Source: Myxococcales bacterium (GTDB lineage: Bacteria; Myxococcota_A; Bradymonadia; UBA7976; UBA1532). From it: 64,000 nucleotides of DNA. The translations under genes were made by a program, and so were the position numbers. Below, piece by piece: positions 1 to 10,581 of this stretch. Numbering within the stretch: position 1 is the stretch's first letter; every line of letters starts with the position of its first letter. The stretch spans positions 496,001 through 560,000 of the forward strand of contig JACKDL010000001.1 of assembly GCA_020633555.1 (NCBI GenBank), given 5' to 3'. A model generated the notes under the pieces. It saw only the letters and a list, made by a program, of their open reading frames with translations, made no database searches and was not told the DNA's origin.

Positions 1-1296
1 CTTCACGTCCTTCAGGCTGCCGGTGACCTGCAGGCCGATGAAGCCCTCGGGATCGGTGGCCCGGCGGATCTTCGGCAGGCCCTTGAGTGCGGTGTTCACG
101 TCCTTGTTGGTCTTCAGGAACTCCTCCGAGAACTTGAAGCGCAGGTGGGCGCGGGGCCCCCAGGCCTTCAGGCTGTCGGCGAGCTGGATGTGCCCGTCGA
201 TGTCGCCCTCCAGGTCCTTCCCGGTGAGCTTGAAGTCCTCGAAGGTGGCCTTGCGCTTCTCGAAGCGCAGCCCGCCGCCCACCTGGGCCATGCGGATGCG
301 CGGCACGTCGAAGAAGCCCATATCGCGGCTGAAGATCTGGCCCGGGCCCAGCAGCGCGTTGACCACCCGCACCGTCAGCGAGCCGGTGATCTTCGAGAGC
401 TCGGGCTTCTTGCCCTTCAGCGGCACCTCGAGATCCACGTCGCCCTCCAGGGCGCCGATGAGGGCCAGATCCACCTGGGGCTCATCCTTCCCCTGGGGGC
501 TCTCGTCGATGACGATCTTCTTGCGCTTGGGCGCGAAGGGGAGCTGCTCGATGCTCAGCCCCTCCCAGTCGCCCTTCACCGTCAGGGTCTCGCTGCCCTG
601 AGCCACCTGCACCGCCAGCCGCCCGCCCATGAGCTCGGCGTCCACCGACGCCTCGACGGCGCCACGCATGAGCTTGAAGGGGGCCACCTTGGCCGACAGC
701 CGCTCGATGAAGATCGGCACGGCGGCGGGGGGCAGGGGCGGGGGCTCGTCCTCGGCCTTCTTCTCGGCGGCCTTGGCGTCCTTGGGCTTGCTGTCCTTGG
801 CCTTGGGGGCCTTGGCCACCTTCGCCGGCTTGCCCGCGTCGGCCGCGGCGTCGTCCGCGCCCTCTCCGTCATCGCCGTCAGCCTTGGCGGCGGCCTTCGC
901 CTTGGTGTCCTTCGCCTTGCCCTTGGGGGCGTCCTCGTCGGCGGCGGCCCCGGTGGCGTCGTCGCCGGTGCTGCCCCCTTCGGCCTCGGCGGCCTCGGCG
1001 GCCTTCTTGGCCTCGCGCCAGGCCTTGCGGGCCTCCTGCGCCCGGGCCAGCGCCTCGCGCTCCTCGGGGGTGGGCATGGGGGTGATGGTGACGCCCCGCA
1101 GCTCCACGCCGCCCAAGCCCGCCACCTTCAGCTCGGTGATGTCGAGCTGCATCTGGTGCTCGTCGGCGGCCTTGCGCACCAGGTACGCCTTGATCTCGTC
1201 CACGGGCAGCGTCAGGTAGACGAAGAAGGCCAGGGCCGCCAACAGGAAGACCGTATAGGCCCCCCAGCGCAGCGCGTTCTTGAGCAAGCGGCCCAT
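1..1296 (-). CDS. gspN: Type II secretion system protein GspN (3' end outside window)
   Basis: Last visible gene of the type II secretion operon; GspN is an accessory inner-membrane/periplasmic component. About 432 residues are visible from the ATG at 1296, which overlaps the gspM stop (TGATG). A membrane anchor lies at residues 13-30 (WGAYTVFLLAALAFFVYL). From about residue 75 to 190 there is an Ala/Lys/Asp/Glu-rich low-complexity stretch ending in a proline run. After it comes a beta-rich AsmA/LPS-assembly-like part with VPLKGKKPELSKITGSL and GKDLEGDIDGHIQL, typical of GspN. The reading frame is open to the window edge, so the C-terminus is missing here. The call rests on fold-like pattern plus operon position; the low-complexity insertion is unusual. 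Confidence 0.8.
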   Translation of the reverse strand, partial: MGRLLKNALRWGAYTVFLLAALAFFVYLTLPVDEIKAYLVRKAADEHQMQLDITELKVAGLGGVELRGVTITPMPTPEEREALARAQEARKAWREAKKAAEAAEAEGGSTGDDATGAAADEDAPKGKAKDTKAKAAAKADGDDGEGADDAAADAGKPAKVAKAPKAKDSKPKDAKAAEKKAEDEPPPLPPAAVPIFIERLSAKVAPFKLMRGAVEASVDAELMGGRLAVQVAQGSETLTVKGDWEGLSIEQLPFAPKRKKIVIDESPQGKDEPQVDLALIGALEGDVDLEVPLKGKKPELSKITGSLTVRVVNALLGPGQIFSRDMGFFDVPRIRMAQVGGGLRFEKRKATFEDFKLTGKDLEGDIDGHIQLADSLKAWGPRAHLRFKFSEEFLKTNKDVNTALKGLPKIRRATDPEGFIGLQVTGSLKDVK

Positions 1297-1904
1297 CAGT
1301 TCTCCACCTCTTCGTTGCGGTAGGTGGCCACGGTCATGCGCACCTCACGCAGCACCTGCCGGTCGCTCGACTGGGCGGCGACGTTGAGCTGGGTGACCTT
1401 CACCGGCTCCCGCCGGCCCTCCAGCCGCGACAGGAAGGTCGCGAGCTGCTCCAGGCTGACGCGCCGGATGGTCACCGTCTGGCTGCGCTCCACCAGGTCC
1501 TTCAGGTCCTTGGTGCCGTTGCGCTTCTTGCGCCGACGGTAGTTCTCGGTGAGGACCCGCTTGTTCTCCTTGAAGTCCTCGATCTCGAAGCCGAGCTTGC
1601 CGGCCTCGTCTTCCATGACCTTCACGAGCTTCAGGTCGTTGTCGTCGAGGCGCTTCTTCCAGGCGTCGAGCCGGGCCTTCGCCCGCAGGTACTCGTCCTT
1701 CTGCATTTGTACGTCGGCCAGCGTGGTGCGCATGTTCTCGTTGCGCTGCTCCAGAGTCTGGAGCTTCTTGCCCACCAGCAGCCAGACGAGCACGACGGCG
1801 GTGATGAGCACCGCGGTGCCCAGCCCCCCCACCATCAACTTCTCGCGGGTCGACAGCCGGTCGAAGGCGTCGAAGGCCCGATCGATGACGCTGCGATCTG
1901 CCAT
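1296..1904 (-). CDS. gspM: Type II secretion system protein GspM
   Basis: Inner-membrane assembly-platform protein that partners GspL in the type II secretion system. It has 202 residues, with a short cytoplasmic N-terminus, one membrane segment at about 24-46 (LMVGGLGTAVLITAVVLVWLL), a charged coiled coil at about 48-95 and a small C-terminal ferredoxin-like/PilO-type domain (VTIRRVSLEQLATFLSRLEG). The size is somewhat larger than the common 150-180 residues because of the basic RRRKKRNGTKD loop. It lies 14 bases downstream of gspL and overlaps the gspN start by one base, so it should be translationally coupled to gspN. Confidence 0.85.
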   Translation of the reverse strand: MADRSVIDRAFDAFDRLSTREKLMVGGLGTAVLITAVVLVWLLVGKKLQTLEQRNENMRTTLADVQMQKDEYLRAKARLDAWKKRLDDNDLKLVKVMEDEAGKLGFEIEDFKENKRVLTENYRRRKKRNGTKDLKDLVERSQTVTIRRVSLEQLATFLSRLEGRREPVKVTQLNVAAQSSDRQVLREVRMTVATYRNEEVEN

Positions 1905-1918
1905 GGTCTACCTTCTCC

Positions 1919-3532
1919 TCAGCCGCAGCTCGAGCTGGCGGAGATCCGGAACTTGGTCCGGTCATCCACCGACTTCTCGACCCGCTCCTTCTGGACGCGG
2001 GTGTTGTAGCAGCGGGTCTTGCGCAGGCCATCTACGATGCGCTCCACGTCGCCGCCGCTCTCGGTCTTGCCTTCCAGGGTCATCTTCTTGCGGGTCAGGT
2101 CGATCTCGACGCGATCCACGTCCACCTTCAGGTTGAAGTCGATGCGCTGGCTGAGCTCCTGCAGGGTCTCGAAGGCGCTCGATTCGGGGATCTGGCTGCT
2201 GTTCTTCACCCCGGCGGCCACCGTCGAGTACAGCAGATCCACGTCGTCGCTGGGGTAGCCCAGCACCACCTCGCTGAGGGCCGAGGCCTGGTTGGCCAGG
2301 CCCTGGTACTCGGCCTGCAGCACCCGCTCGCGGGTCTTGGCGCCCAGCGCGCCCAGAATGATCATCACCAGCACGGCCACGGCCACCGAGATCACCCGGC
2401 CCCGCAGGAAGCCGAAGTCGCCGGTGTAGATGTACTCGCCCTTGCGGAAGTTGAGCTGGCTCTGGTGGGCCCGCGAGAAGGCCCGCAGCGACAGGGCCAG
2501 CGCCTTGCCCGCGTAGGGCCGAAGCTCGGCGCCGCCGCCCGCCAGCCGGTTGAACGAAGCCGCCAGCGGATCCAGGGGCGCCACGTGCACGCCCAGCACG
2601 CGCGCCAGGTACTCGGTGAGCCCGCGGAGCTGGCTGGTGCCGCCGGTCAGGTACACCAGCTCCACCGCCTGCCCGGTGCTCTGCTCGAAGGCCACCAGCG
2701 ACCGGCGCACCTCCCGCACCACAGGGCCCAGCGCGCTGCGGCAGGCGTCGCTGATGAGCCGCTGGCGGGCCTCGGCGGTCACGTCGTGATCCACCTGGGT
2801 GTCCTGGCTGGCGGGGCTGACGCCGATGCGGCCCTCGGCGATCTTGCCCCGCTCGGCCTGCTCGGCCGGCACCTTGAAGGCGTGGGCCAGGGCCTGGGTG
2901 ATGTCCTGGCCGCCCCCGATGAAGTCGCGGGCCTGCTGGGGGTGCCCCCCGGCGAAGATGGCCAGCTCACTGTGGGTGTGGCCGATGTCCAGCACCGCCA
3001 CGGGCGCCGTGACCGCCTCGCCCACCACCTGGTCGTGCAGGTTGAACCAGGCCAGCGGCCCGATGCTCACCACCTTGGGATCCAGGCCCTCATGGCTCAG
3101 GGCGGCCAGGAAGAGCTGGAAGGTGTCCTCCTTGACGTAGGCCACCAGCACCTTGCAGGGGCCGGCGTCGCTCTTCTCGACGATCTGGTAGTCGTAGACC
3201 AGATCCTCCACGTCGAAGGGCACTGCCTCGTCGAGCTGGAAGGGCAGCACCTGCTCGATCTTCTTGGGCTGCGAGAACGGGAAGTCCAGCAGCGCGGTCG
3301 AGACCACCGCCGGCGGCATGGCCGTCATCAGCGTCTCGTTCAGCAGGCCCCGCCGCTCCAGCAGGCGGCGCGCGGCCGCCGCCAGGGCGTGGAAGTGGTG
3401 CTGGTCCTCGGCCACGGGCTCCACGGCCTCGCTGCCGAAGCCCACCAGCTCGAAGCTGCGAAACGCCGTGACGAGCTCACACACCTTGACGGTGTGGGCG
3501 CCCAGATCGAGTCCGACGACCTTGGTGGCCAT
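1919..3532 (-). CDS. gspL: Type II secretion system protein GspL (PilM/PilN-like)
   Basis: Links the cytoplasmic ATPase GspE to the membrane platform. 537 residues. The N-terminal half has an actin/PilM-type ATPase fold: phosphate-1-like GLDLGAHTVKVCEL at residues 6-19, phosphate-2-like VLDIGHTHSELAIF and an adenosine-type LTGGTSQLRGL. A membrane segment lies at about 378-398 and the C-terminal part is a PilN/GspL-type ferredoxin-like domain with VDVDRVEIDLTRKKMTLEG. The ATG at 3532 was chosen because it overlaps the gspK stop (TGATG) and begins the PilM fold; the frame is open far upstream, but that extension is antisense-like and lacks any domain. The arrangement resembles a PilM-PilN fusion, as is usual for GspL. 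Confidence 0.87.
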   Translation of the reverse strand: MATKVVGLDLGAHTVKVCELVTAFRSFELVGFGSEAVEPVAEDQHHFHALAAAARRLLERRGLLNETLMTAMPPAVVSTALLDFPFSQPKKIEQVLPFQLDEAVPFDVEDLVYDYQIVEKSDAGPCKVLVAYVKEDTFQLFLAALSHEGLDPKVVSIGPLAWFNLHDQVVGEAVTAPVAVLDIGHTHSELAIFAGGHPQQARDFIGGGQDITQALAHAFKVPAEQAERGKIAEGRIGVSPASQDTQVDHDVTAEARQRLISDACRSALGPVVREVRRSLVAFEQSTGQAVELVYLTGGTSQLRGLTEYLARVLGVHVAPLDPLAASFNRLAGGGAELRPYAGKALALSLRAFSRAHQSQLNFRKGEYIYTGDFGFLRGRVISVAVAVLVMIILGALGAKTRERVLQAEYQGLANQASALSEVVLGYPSDDVDLLYSTVAAGVKNSSQIPESSAFETLQELSQRIDFNLKVDVDRVEIDLTRKKMTLEGKTESGGDVERIVDGLRKTRCYNTRVQKERVEKSVDDRTKFRISASSSCG

Positions 3533-4944
3533 CACTCCTCCCGGTAGTACAGGGTCCGGACCGTCTGCCCGTCCCGTTTCAAGACCGCCACCATCGTGCG
3601 GGTCATGTTGCCCACGCGCCCCTTCACCTTCAGCCGGAAGATCTGGCTGCCGACGGTGACGGAGCGCATGACGCCCTGCCAGTTGACCACACCCTGCTGG
3701 GTGATGCCCTGGTACATCTGGGGCAGCAGCCCCACCTGGGCCAGGATGGCCATCTCGGGGCTCATGGCGTTGCCCCCCAGGCCGCCGCCAAAGGCGCCGG
3801 CCAGGCCCCCGAGCCCGCCGGCGGCGTTGCCCTGGAGCTGGATCATGAACTGCAAGGGGTTCTGCAGGATCTGCTGGAACTCCTGCGGGCTGTTGAAGGC
3901 GTTCGACAGGAAGCCCCCGCTGAACACCTTCTGCATCAGCCGCTGGTTGCGCGCCATCACCACCAGCCGCGCGTAGGCGTTGATCATGTTGGCCACGTTG
4001 TCGGGCGCGGTGCTGTCCTCGCCGCAGGCCGAGATCTCCATGCGGCTGAAGAACTCGCTGTTGGCACGGATGACCGACGCGATGACGTCGGCCCCCGCGG
4101 TGTTGATGTCGATCTTGGGCTGCGACTCGTACACCGACACCTTGGTGCTCAGGTAGTCGAACATCTCGTCGTCGATGCCCCGGATGAGCCGCAGCTCCTC
4201 CACGGTATCGAAGGGCGCGTCCTTGCTGCGGTAGCGGGTCTCGCCGTCGCGCAGGTAGGCGTCCTCGCCCTCGCCCGCGCCCTCGGCCAGGCTCCAGTTG
4301 GCCTCGTCGATGTTGATGCGGTTGTCGTCCGAGTCCACCCAGTCGATGAGGTTCCCGATGAGCTCGGCGCGGGTGTACTTCTTGCCGTCCGCCCGTTCGG
4401 TCTCGAACCACGGCGCGATGGCCGGATCGCACAACAGCGAGCGGAGCTGGGCCACCACCGTCGTGCGGGTGTTGCAGGTGATCTGCGCGCGGGAGCCGCA
4501 CCACAGGCCCGCCAGGCCGATGTAGGCGCTCTCGGGCTTCAGCTCGATCTCTTCGACCTCGCCCTTGCTGATGCCCAGGCCCTCGATGCCCTCGAGCTCC
4601 ACGCTCAGCCCGCCCACGGGCAGGTCGATGCGGTTCTTGATGAACACGTTCAGCAGCAGACCGCAGAGCTTCTCCAGATCTACCTTGCTGCGGAGCTGGG
4701 CCACGGGGCCCCAGGCCTTGTCGTCCATGCAGGCGCGGGTCATCACCAGGGCAGTGTCGGCCATGTTGCTGGCCCGCATCTCGTCGCGCATGTTCACGCC
4801 CGCGTTCATGTGGGTGCGGGCGTTGTTGCTGAAGTCGATGAGCACCAGCGCCAGCACGGCGATGGCCGAGATGACCATGAGCAGCGCGATGCCGCGCTGG
4901 GGTCGGGGCGCGGGCCGGCTGGGCGTGGGGCGGGTGGGGCGCAT
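3532..4944 (-). CDS. gspK: Type II secretion minor pseudopilin GspK
   Basis: Tip pseudopilin that forms a complex with GspI and GspJ. 470 residues. The prepilin signal is QRG|IALLMVISAIAVLALVLI at residues 18-37; position +5 is Met instead of Glu, which is normal for GspK at the tip. The globular part contains helix-hairpin-helix-like text (YLSTKVSVYESQPKIDINTA) and paired Cys (CEN-type CGEDS, LCGLL). The ATG at 4944 is preferred over a GTG at 4947 because it gives the same one-base TGATG overlap with gspJ seen elsewhere in the operon. A Gly-rich loop (GGLGGLAGAFGGGLGG) sits in the C-terminal third. Confidence 0.88.
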   Translation of the reverse strand: MRPTRPTPSRPAPRPQRGIALLMVISAIAVLALVLIDFSNNARTHMNAGVNMRDEMRASNMADTALVMTRACMDDKAWGPVAQLRSKVDLEKLCGLLLNVFIKNRIDLPVGGLSVELEGIEGLGISKGEVEEIELKPESAYIGLAGLWCGSRAQITCNTRTTVVAQLRSLLCDPAIAPWFETERADGKKYTRAELIGNLIDWVDSDDNRINIDEANWSLAEGAGEGEDAYLRDGETRYRSKDAPFDTVEELRLIRGIDDEMFDYLSTKVSVYESQPKIDINTAGADVIASVIRANSEFFSRMEISACGEDSTAPDNVANMINAYARLVVMARNQRLMQKVFSGGFLSNAFNSPQEFQQILQNPLQFMIQLQGNAAGGLGGLAGAFGGGLGGNAMSPEMAILAQVGLLPQMYQGITQQGVVNWQGVMRSVTVGSQIFRLKVKGRVGNMTRTMVAVLKRDGQTVRTLYYREE

Positions 4945-5741
4945 CACTTGCTCCCCCCGGCCGGCGCGGCCGGCGGCAGGGCCGGCGGGATGGCCGGGTT
5001 GGCTCCCGCGGCGCCGCCCATGCGCTCCTGCAGGGCCTCGCTCTTGCGGCCCATGGTGATGGGGCTGATGGGGCGGCGGATCCGCGGCGCGGCCTGGGCC
5101 ACGAAGCGGATGGGCTTGCCCACCTCGTCGGGCGGGTACAGCTCGAGGGTCACGCGCACCCGGCGGGGCAGGAGCTGGTTGTCGTTGCTGTCCCAGTCCC
5201 GCTGCCAGGCGTCGTCGCCCACCTCCTTGGTGTCGTCCCAGTACTCGAACTTCAGCTCCTTGACGCCATCCACCACCGGCCAGGTCACGCCGCCGCGGTC
5301 GGGCTTCTCGTCCAGCCGCGCGCTCTCGCGGCGGTACAGGGTCTTGCCCGGGTACTTCGAGTCGCGGTCGCTAGCCTTCAGGAAGTAGTGGACCTCGCTC
5401 TGGTCGCTCTCTTTGGCGTTGGCGTGCATGCGCAGGTGGGCGGTGCTGGCGAAGTACAGCTCGTCCTGCTCGCCCAGGAAGCGCACCACCACCGGCGGGT
5501 CCTCCTCCTGGAACATCTCCTCGAGCTCGGCGCGCAGGAAGGCCATGCGCAGCTCGCGGGTGATGCGCAGCATGACCTGCCGCCCCTCGTGGTAGCGGTC
5601 GTTGACCTTCGAGACGCGGGTCTTGGTGTCGAAGCTGTACTGCATGCTGCGCATGAGGGCCGTGGCGACCGTCATCAGCAGCACCAGGGCCATCAACACC
5701 TCGACCAGCGTGAAGCCCCGCCGGGCGCGCGGGTGCTTCAT
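4944..5741 (-). CDS. gspJ: Type II secretion minor pseudopilin GspJ
   Basis: Minor pseudopilin of the tip complex. 265 residues with prepilin cleavage motif RRG|FTLVEVLMALVLLMT at residues 7-22, Glu at +5, and the broad beta-rich C-terminal domain typical of GspJ (FLGEQDELYFAST, VKELKFEYWDD). It overlaps gspI by four bases (ATGA). The C-terminal 30 residues are Ala/Pro rich (NPAIPPALPPAAPAGG) and probably disordered. Confidence 0.88.
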   Translation of the reverse strand: MKHPRARRGFTLVEVLMALVLLMTVATALMRSMQYSFDTKTRVSKVNDRYHEGRQVMLRITRELRMAFLRAELEEMFQEEDPPVVVRFLGEQDELYFASTAHLRMHANAKESDQSEVHYFLKASDRDSKYPGKTLYRRESARLDEKPDRGGVTWPVVDGVKELKFEYWDDTKEVGDDAWQRDWDSNDNQLLPRRVRVTLELYPPDEVGKPIRFVAQAAPRIRRPISPITMGRKSEALQERMGGAAGANPAIPPALPPAAPAGGSK

Positions 5742-6412
5742 TGGTTGGGGTTGATCCCCTGCTGCATCTTCGCGGCCTCGTCGATGCCCATCTGGGCCTC
5801 GCCGTCCTTGGGGGGCGGGGCCCCCGCAGCGTCGGCGCCGAGCTGGGTGACGTAGCGCTCGATGACCAGGGTGCGCTCGCCCACCATGTCCTTCCAGGTG
5901 ATCTCCAGCTTCACCTTGCGGATCTGGTCTTCGAGCTGCTGGAGGAAGGCGGGGATCATGCCGGTGGCCATGGAGATCTGGCCCACGGCCCGCTCCAGGC
6001 CGCCCATGCCCTCGGCGCCGCCGTTGGCGATGTCGACCCCGGTGAAGCCGCTGAGGAGCTGGATGAAGCGCTGGGTGAGCTGCTCGCCCGCGCCCTCGGT
6101 GATCTCGATCTTGTAGGCGCAGGCCTTCCAGCGGTAGTCGCGGAAGCCCTCGTCGCGGAAGTCGCCGTCCTCGCAGTTGTCCAGGACGTCGATGCTCTCC
6201 TTCAGGATCTTGTGCTCGACGTCGAGCATCTTGCTCTGGGCCAGGAACGTGGCCTGGCTGACCTTGTTGCTGTAGTCGCTCATCTGGATGGCGACGCCCT
6301 CGTGGCCCAGCAGGGCGGCGAGGGCCAGCACCAGGATGGCCATGGCGATCATCACCTCGAGCAAGGTGAAGCCCCGGGCACGCGGGCGCAGGCGGTGGGC
6401 GGTAGCGCGCAT
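5738..6412 (-). CDS. gspI: Type II secretion minor pseudopilin GspI
   Basis: Minor pseudopilin that nucleates the tip complex with GspJ and GspK. 224 residues from the ATG at 6412; a GTG three bases upstream is possible. The prepilin motif is ARG|FTLLEVMIAMAILVLALAA. It is longer than many GspI proteins (about 120 residues), because a Met/Gly-rich middle segment (GGAEGMGGLERAVGQISMATGM) is inserted before a C-terminal strand region (LEITWKDMVGERTLVIERYVTQL). The start overlaps the gspH stop by one base (TGATG). Confidence 0.86.
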   Translation of the reverse strand: MRATAHRLRPRARGFTLLEVMIAMAILVLALAALLGHEGVAIQMSDYSNKVSQATFLAQSKMLDVEHKILKESIDVLDNCEDGDFRDEGFRDYRWKACAYKIEITEGAGEQLTQRFIQLLSGFTGVDIANGGAEGMGGLERAVGQISMATGMIPAFLQQLEDQIRKVKLEITWKDMVGERTLVIERYVTQLGADAAGAPPPKDGEAQMGIDEAAKMQQGINPNQ

Positions 6413-7110
6413 CACCGGCCTTCGTCCTCCACCTTCTCGGGCTCGCCGAAGCGGCGGGGCGGATCCACCTTGCCGGCAGTGCGCGTGACCTTGCCCGTCA
6501 GCGGGTTGACCTCGAGGGTCATGAAGGACTCGTCGCCGTCGGTGGTGTAGATGAGCGCGGGCTCCACGAAGCCGTTCGGGAAGAAGTGCAGGTAGGCGCG
6601 GCCGCTGGAGAACACGTCGGTCTGGCCAACGGTGAGCACCCCGTCCAGCCCGATGCCCTTCTCCATGGCCACCCGTGGGATCAACCCGTCCTCCTGATAC
6701 CTCGCGCGCTTGCTCTTGATGCGCGCGATCTCCTTCTCATCCAGCCCGCGCAGGGCCTCCTCGTCGGCGGCCTCGAGATCCTCGCCCACGTCGCGCTTCT
6801 GCTTCGACATGAAGACCGGCCGGTCGCTGGCCTCGACCCAGTACGCGTCGCCGTCCAGGTCGAACACCATCCGCATGTACAGCCCCTGGGCCACCGAGCG
6901 GTTGTAGGTGTAGCGGATGGCCGCTGAGAGCCGGTTGGTCTGGGTGCGAAGCTGGGTGCTCGACATGCCCCCCAGCCCCGAGATGCCCAGGCCGATCATC
7001 AGCACCAGGATGCCCAGCACGATGAGCAGCTCGAGCAAGGTGAGCCCGCGGCCCCGGCGCCGACCGACGGGGACCCGCCGGCCTCGGGTGGGGAGGGGAC
7101 GCGCGCTCAT
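6412..7110 (-). CDS. gspH: Type II secretion pseudopilin GspH
   Basis: Minor pseudopilin. 232 residues with a long basic leader (GRRVPVGRRRGR) and the motif GRG|LTLLELLIVLGILVLMIG at residues 21-40. The C-terminal domain includes YWVEASDRP and FFPNGFVEPALIYTTDGDE, as in GspH/FimT beta-sandwiches. A Glu/Asp/Lys-rich stretch (DVGEDLEAADEEALRGLDEK) interrupts it and may be disordered. It starts 15 bases after the gspG stop. Confidence 0.86.
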   Translation of the reverse strand: MSARPLPTRGRRVPVGRRRGRGLTLLELLIVLGILVLMIGLGISGLGGMSSTQLRTQTNRLSAAIRYTYNRSVAQGLYMRMVFDLDGDAYWVEASDRPVFMSKQKRDVGEDLEAADEEALRGLDEKEIARIKSKRARYQEDGLIPRVAMEKGIGLDGVLTVGQTDVFSSGRAYLHFFPNGFVEPALIYTTDGDESFMTLEVNPLTGKVTRTAGKVDPPRRFGEPEKVEDEGR

Positions 7111-7125
7111 GCCCGTGCGGCTCGC

Positions 7126-7560
7126 TTACTTCGACCGGATGTCGTCGTCGGTGCCCTCTTGGCCGTCGGGGCCCTTCGACACCACCTCGAAGGGGCCGGC
7201 GCCCTTCCGGGCGGGCGTGAAGTACATGTACTCGTTGCCCCAGGCGTCCTTCGGCACGTCCTTCAGGAAGGGCTTCAGGCCATCGGGCGGCGTGGTCAGG
7301 GCCCGCAGGCCCTCGCCCTGGTTGGGGTACTCGCCCACCTGCACGTTGTACTGGTGCAGGGCCTGCTCGATGCTCTTCACCTGGATGCGGGTGGTGTTCA
7401 CCTTCGCGTTGTCGAACTGGTTCATCACCGCGACCACGATCACGCTGGCCAGCAGGCCGAGGATCGCGATCACGATCATGATCTCGAGCAGGGTCATGCC
7501 GCGCTGGCCGCGGCGGGCCTGGGCGGCGAGGTGGCGACGGGCGATGGGGCGCGCACGCAT
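7126..7560 (-). CDS. gspG: Type II secretion major pseudopilin GspG
   Basis: Major subunit of the periplasmic pseudopilus. 144 residues with motif QRG|MTLLEIMIVIAILGLLAS and the diagnostic GspG C-terminal text YPNQGEGLRAL, KDAWGNEY and DGQEGTDDDI (calcium-binding region). The ATG at 7560 was chosen because AAGGAG lies six bases upstream; the open frame continues far upstream without any domain. A 7 bp hairpin (7585-7609) sits in the gspF-gspG gap just before the ribosome-binding site. Confidence 0.95.
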   Translation of the reverse strand: MRARPIARRHLAAQARRGQRGMTLLEIMIVIAILGLLASVIVVAVMNQFDNAKVNTTRIQVKSIEQALHQYNVQVGEYPNQGEGLRALTTPPDGLKPFLKDVPKDAWGNEYMYFTPARKGAGPFEVVSKGPDGQEGTDDDIRSK

Positions 7561-7584
7561 GGGGCTCTCCTTGGAGGCGGCGGC

Positions 7585-7609
7585 CGGCCAGGGAAGGCTG
7601 GGCTGGCCG
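7585..7609 (-). other. Intercistronic hairpin between gspF and gspG
   Basis: CGGCCAG and CTGGCCG form a perfect 7 bp stem with an 11-base loop in the 56-base gap between the gspF stop and the gspG start. It ends about 10 bases before the gspG AAGGAG. No T-tract follows, so it is more likely a processing or stability element than a terminator. Function is inferred only. Confidence 0.45.
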
Positions 7610-7616
7610 CGGCGGG

Positions 7617-8843
7617 TCATTGCACGAACTCGTTGAGCTGCAGGATGGGCATCAACACCGCAAACACGATGATGGCGATGGTGATGCCCATGCCGACGAT
7701 CATGATCGGCTCCAGCAGGCTGGTCAGGCTGGCGATGCGGTTCTCGACCTGGCTCTCGTAGGCGTCGGCCACCACGCCGAGCATCTCCTCCATGGCGCCC
7801 GACCGCTCGCCGATGGCGATCATGTGGGTGACGATGGGGGGGAAGCGGCCGCTCGCCTTCAGGGGGCTGGCCAGGCTGGCGCCCTCCTTCACCTGCAGGC
7901 GGGCTTCCTCGATCACCTCGATGAGCACCACGTTGTTCAGCACCGCCTTGGTGATGTCCAGCGCGGTCAGCAGGGGCACGCCGGAGCTCAGCAGGGTGGC
8001 GAGCGTCTTGGTGAAGCGCGACACGCCGATCATCAGGAACAAGGTCCCGAAGATGGGAAAGCGCAGCCGCTGGCGGTCCCAGGTCTTGTGGCCCTTGGGG
8101 GTGGCCTTCCACTTGCGGAAGCCCCACACCGCACCGATGAAGCCCAGCATGGACAGCCACCAATACTCGCGCAGCATGTGGCTGAAGCCGATGAGCAGCC
8201 GCGTCAGGAAGGGCAGCTCCTGGCCGGTGTCCTCGAAGATCTGGGTGATCTGGGGGATGACGTAGACGAACATGCCCACCAGGATCAGGCCGCCCATGCC
8301 CACCATGATCACCGGGTACATCATGGCGCTGGTGATCTTCTGCCGCAGCTTCACCGAGGCCTCGGTGAACTCGGCCAGCCGCGTGAGCACCTGGTCCAGC
8401 GTGCCCGAGGCCTCGCCGGCGCGGATCATGTTGAAGAAGATGGGCGTGAACACCTTGGGGTGCTGCTTCAGGGCCGCGGCCAGGCTGGAACCCTCCTGCA
8501 CGTCCTGGCGCACTTTCACCAAGACTTTCCGCAGCTTGGGCTTCTCGACCTGATCCACCACCGCCGACAGACTCTCCACCAACGGGATGCCCGCCTTCAC
8601 CAGGGTGGCGAGCTGCCGAGTGAAGATGGCGATGTCGGTGGGGGTGATGCGCTCGAAGTATTGGGCGACGTCCACCTCGGCGGACAACAGGCCCTGGCCC
8701 TCGGCGCGGCCCTTGCCCACCTGGGTGAGGAAGATGCCTTCCTTCTTGAGCAGGGCGCGCAGGGCCTTCTCGTTGTCCGCGTCGCGGACGCCCTTGACCT
8801 CTTTGCCCGCCTTGTTCAGGCCCTTGAACTCGAACACCGCCAC
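7617..8843 (-). CDS. gspF: Type II secretion inner-membrane platform protein GspF
   Basis: Polytopic core of the inner-membrane platform. 408 residues, the usual family length. It has two repeated cytoplasmic GspF domains (IAIFTRQLATLVKAGIPLVESL near residue 75 and GVSRFTKTLATLLSSGVPLLTAL near 275), each followed by a GEASG/GERSG motif. Three membrane segments lie near 170-190, 222-240 and 378-398. Translation begins at a GTG that gives the family-typical MAVFEFKGLNKAGKE, 13 bases after gspE. Confidence 0.95.
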   Translation of the reverse strand: MAVFEFKGLNKAGKEVKGVRDADNEKALRALLKKEGIFLTQVGKGRAEGQGLLSAEVDVAQYFERITPTDIAIFTRQLATLVKAGIPLVESLSAVVDQVEKPKLRKVLVKVRQDVQEGSSLAAALKQHPKVFTPIFFNMIRAGEASGTLDQVLTRLAEFTEASVKLRQKITSAMMYPVIMVGMGGLILVGMFVYVIPQITQIFEDTGQELPFLTRLLIGFSHMLREYWWLSMLGFIGAVWGFRKWKATPKGHKTWDRQRLRFPIFGTLFLMIGVSRFTKTLATLLSSGVPLLTALDITKAVLNNVVLIEVIEEARLQVKEGASLASPLKASGRFPPIVTHMIAIGERSGAMEEMLGVVADAYESQVENRIASLTSLLEPIMIVGMGITIAIIVFAVLMPILQLNEFVQ

Positions 8844-8856
8844 GGCTTGCGTCCCC

Positions 8857-10577
<1,721 letters not shown>

Positions 10578-10581
<4 letters not shown>

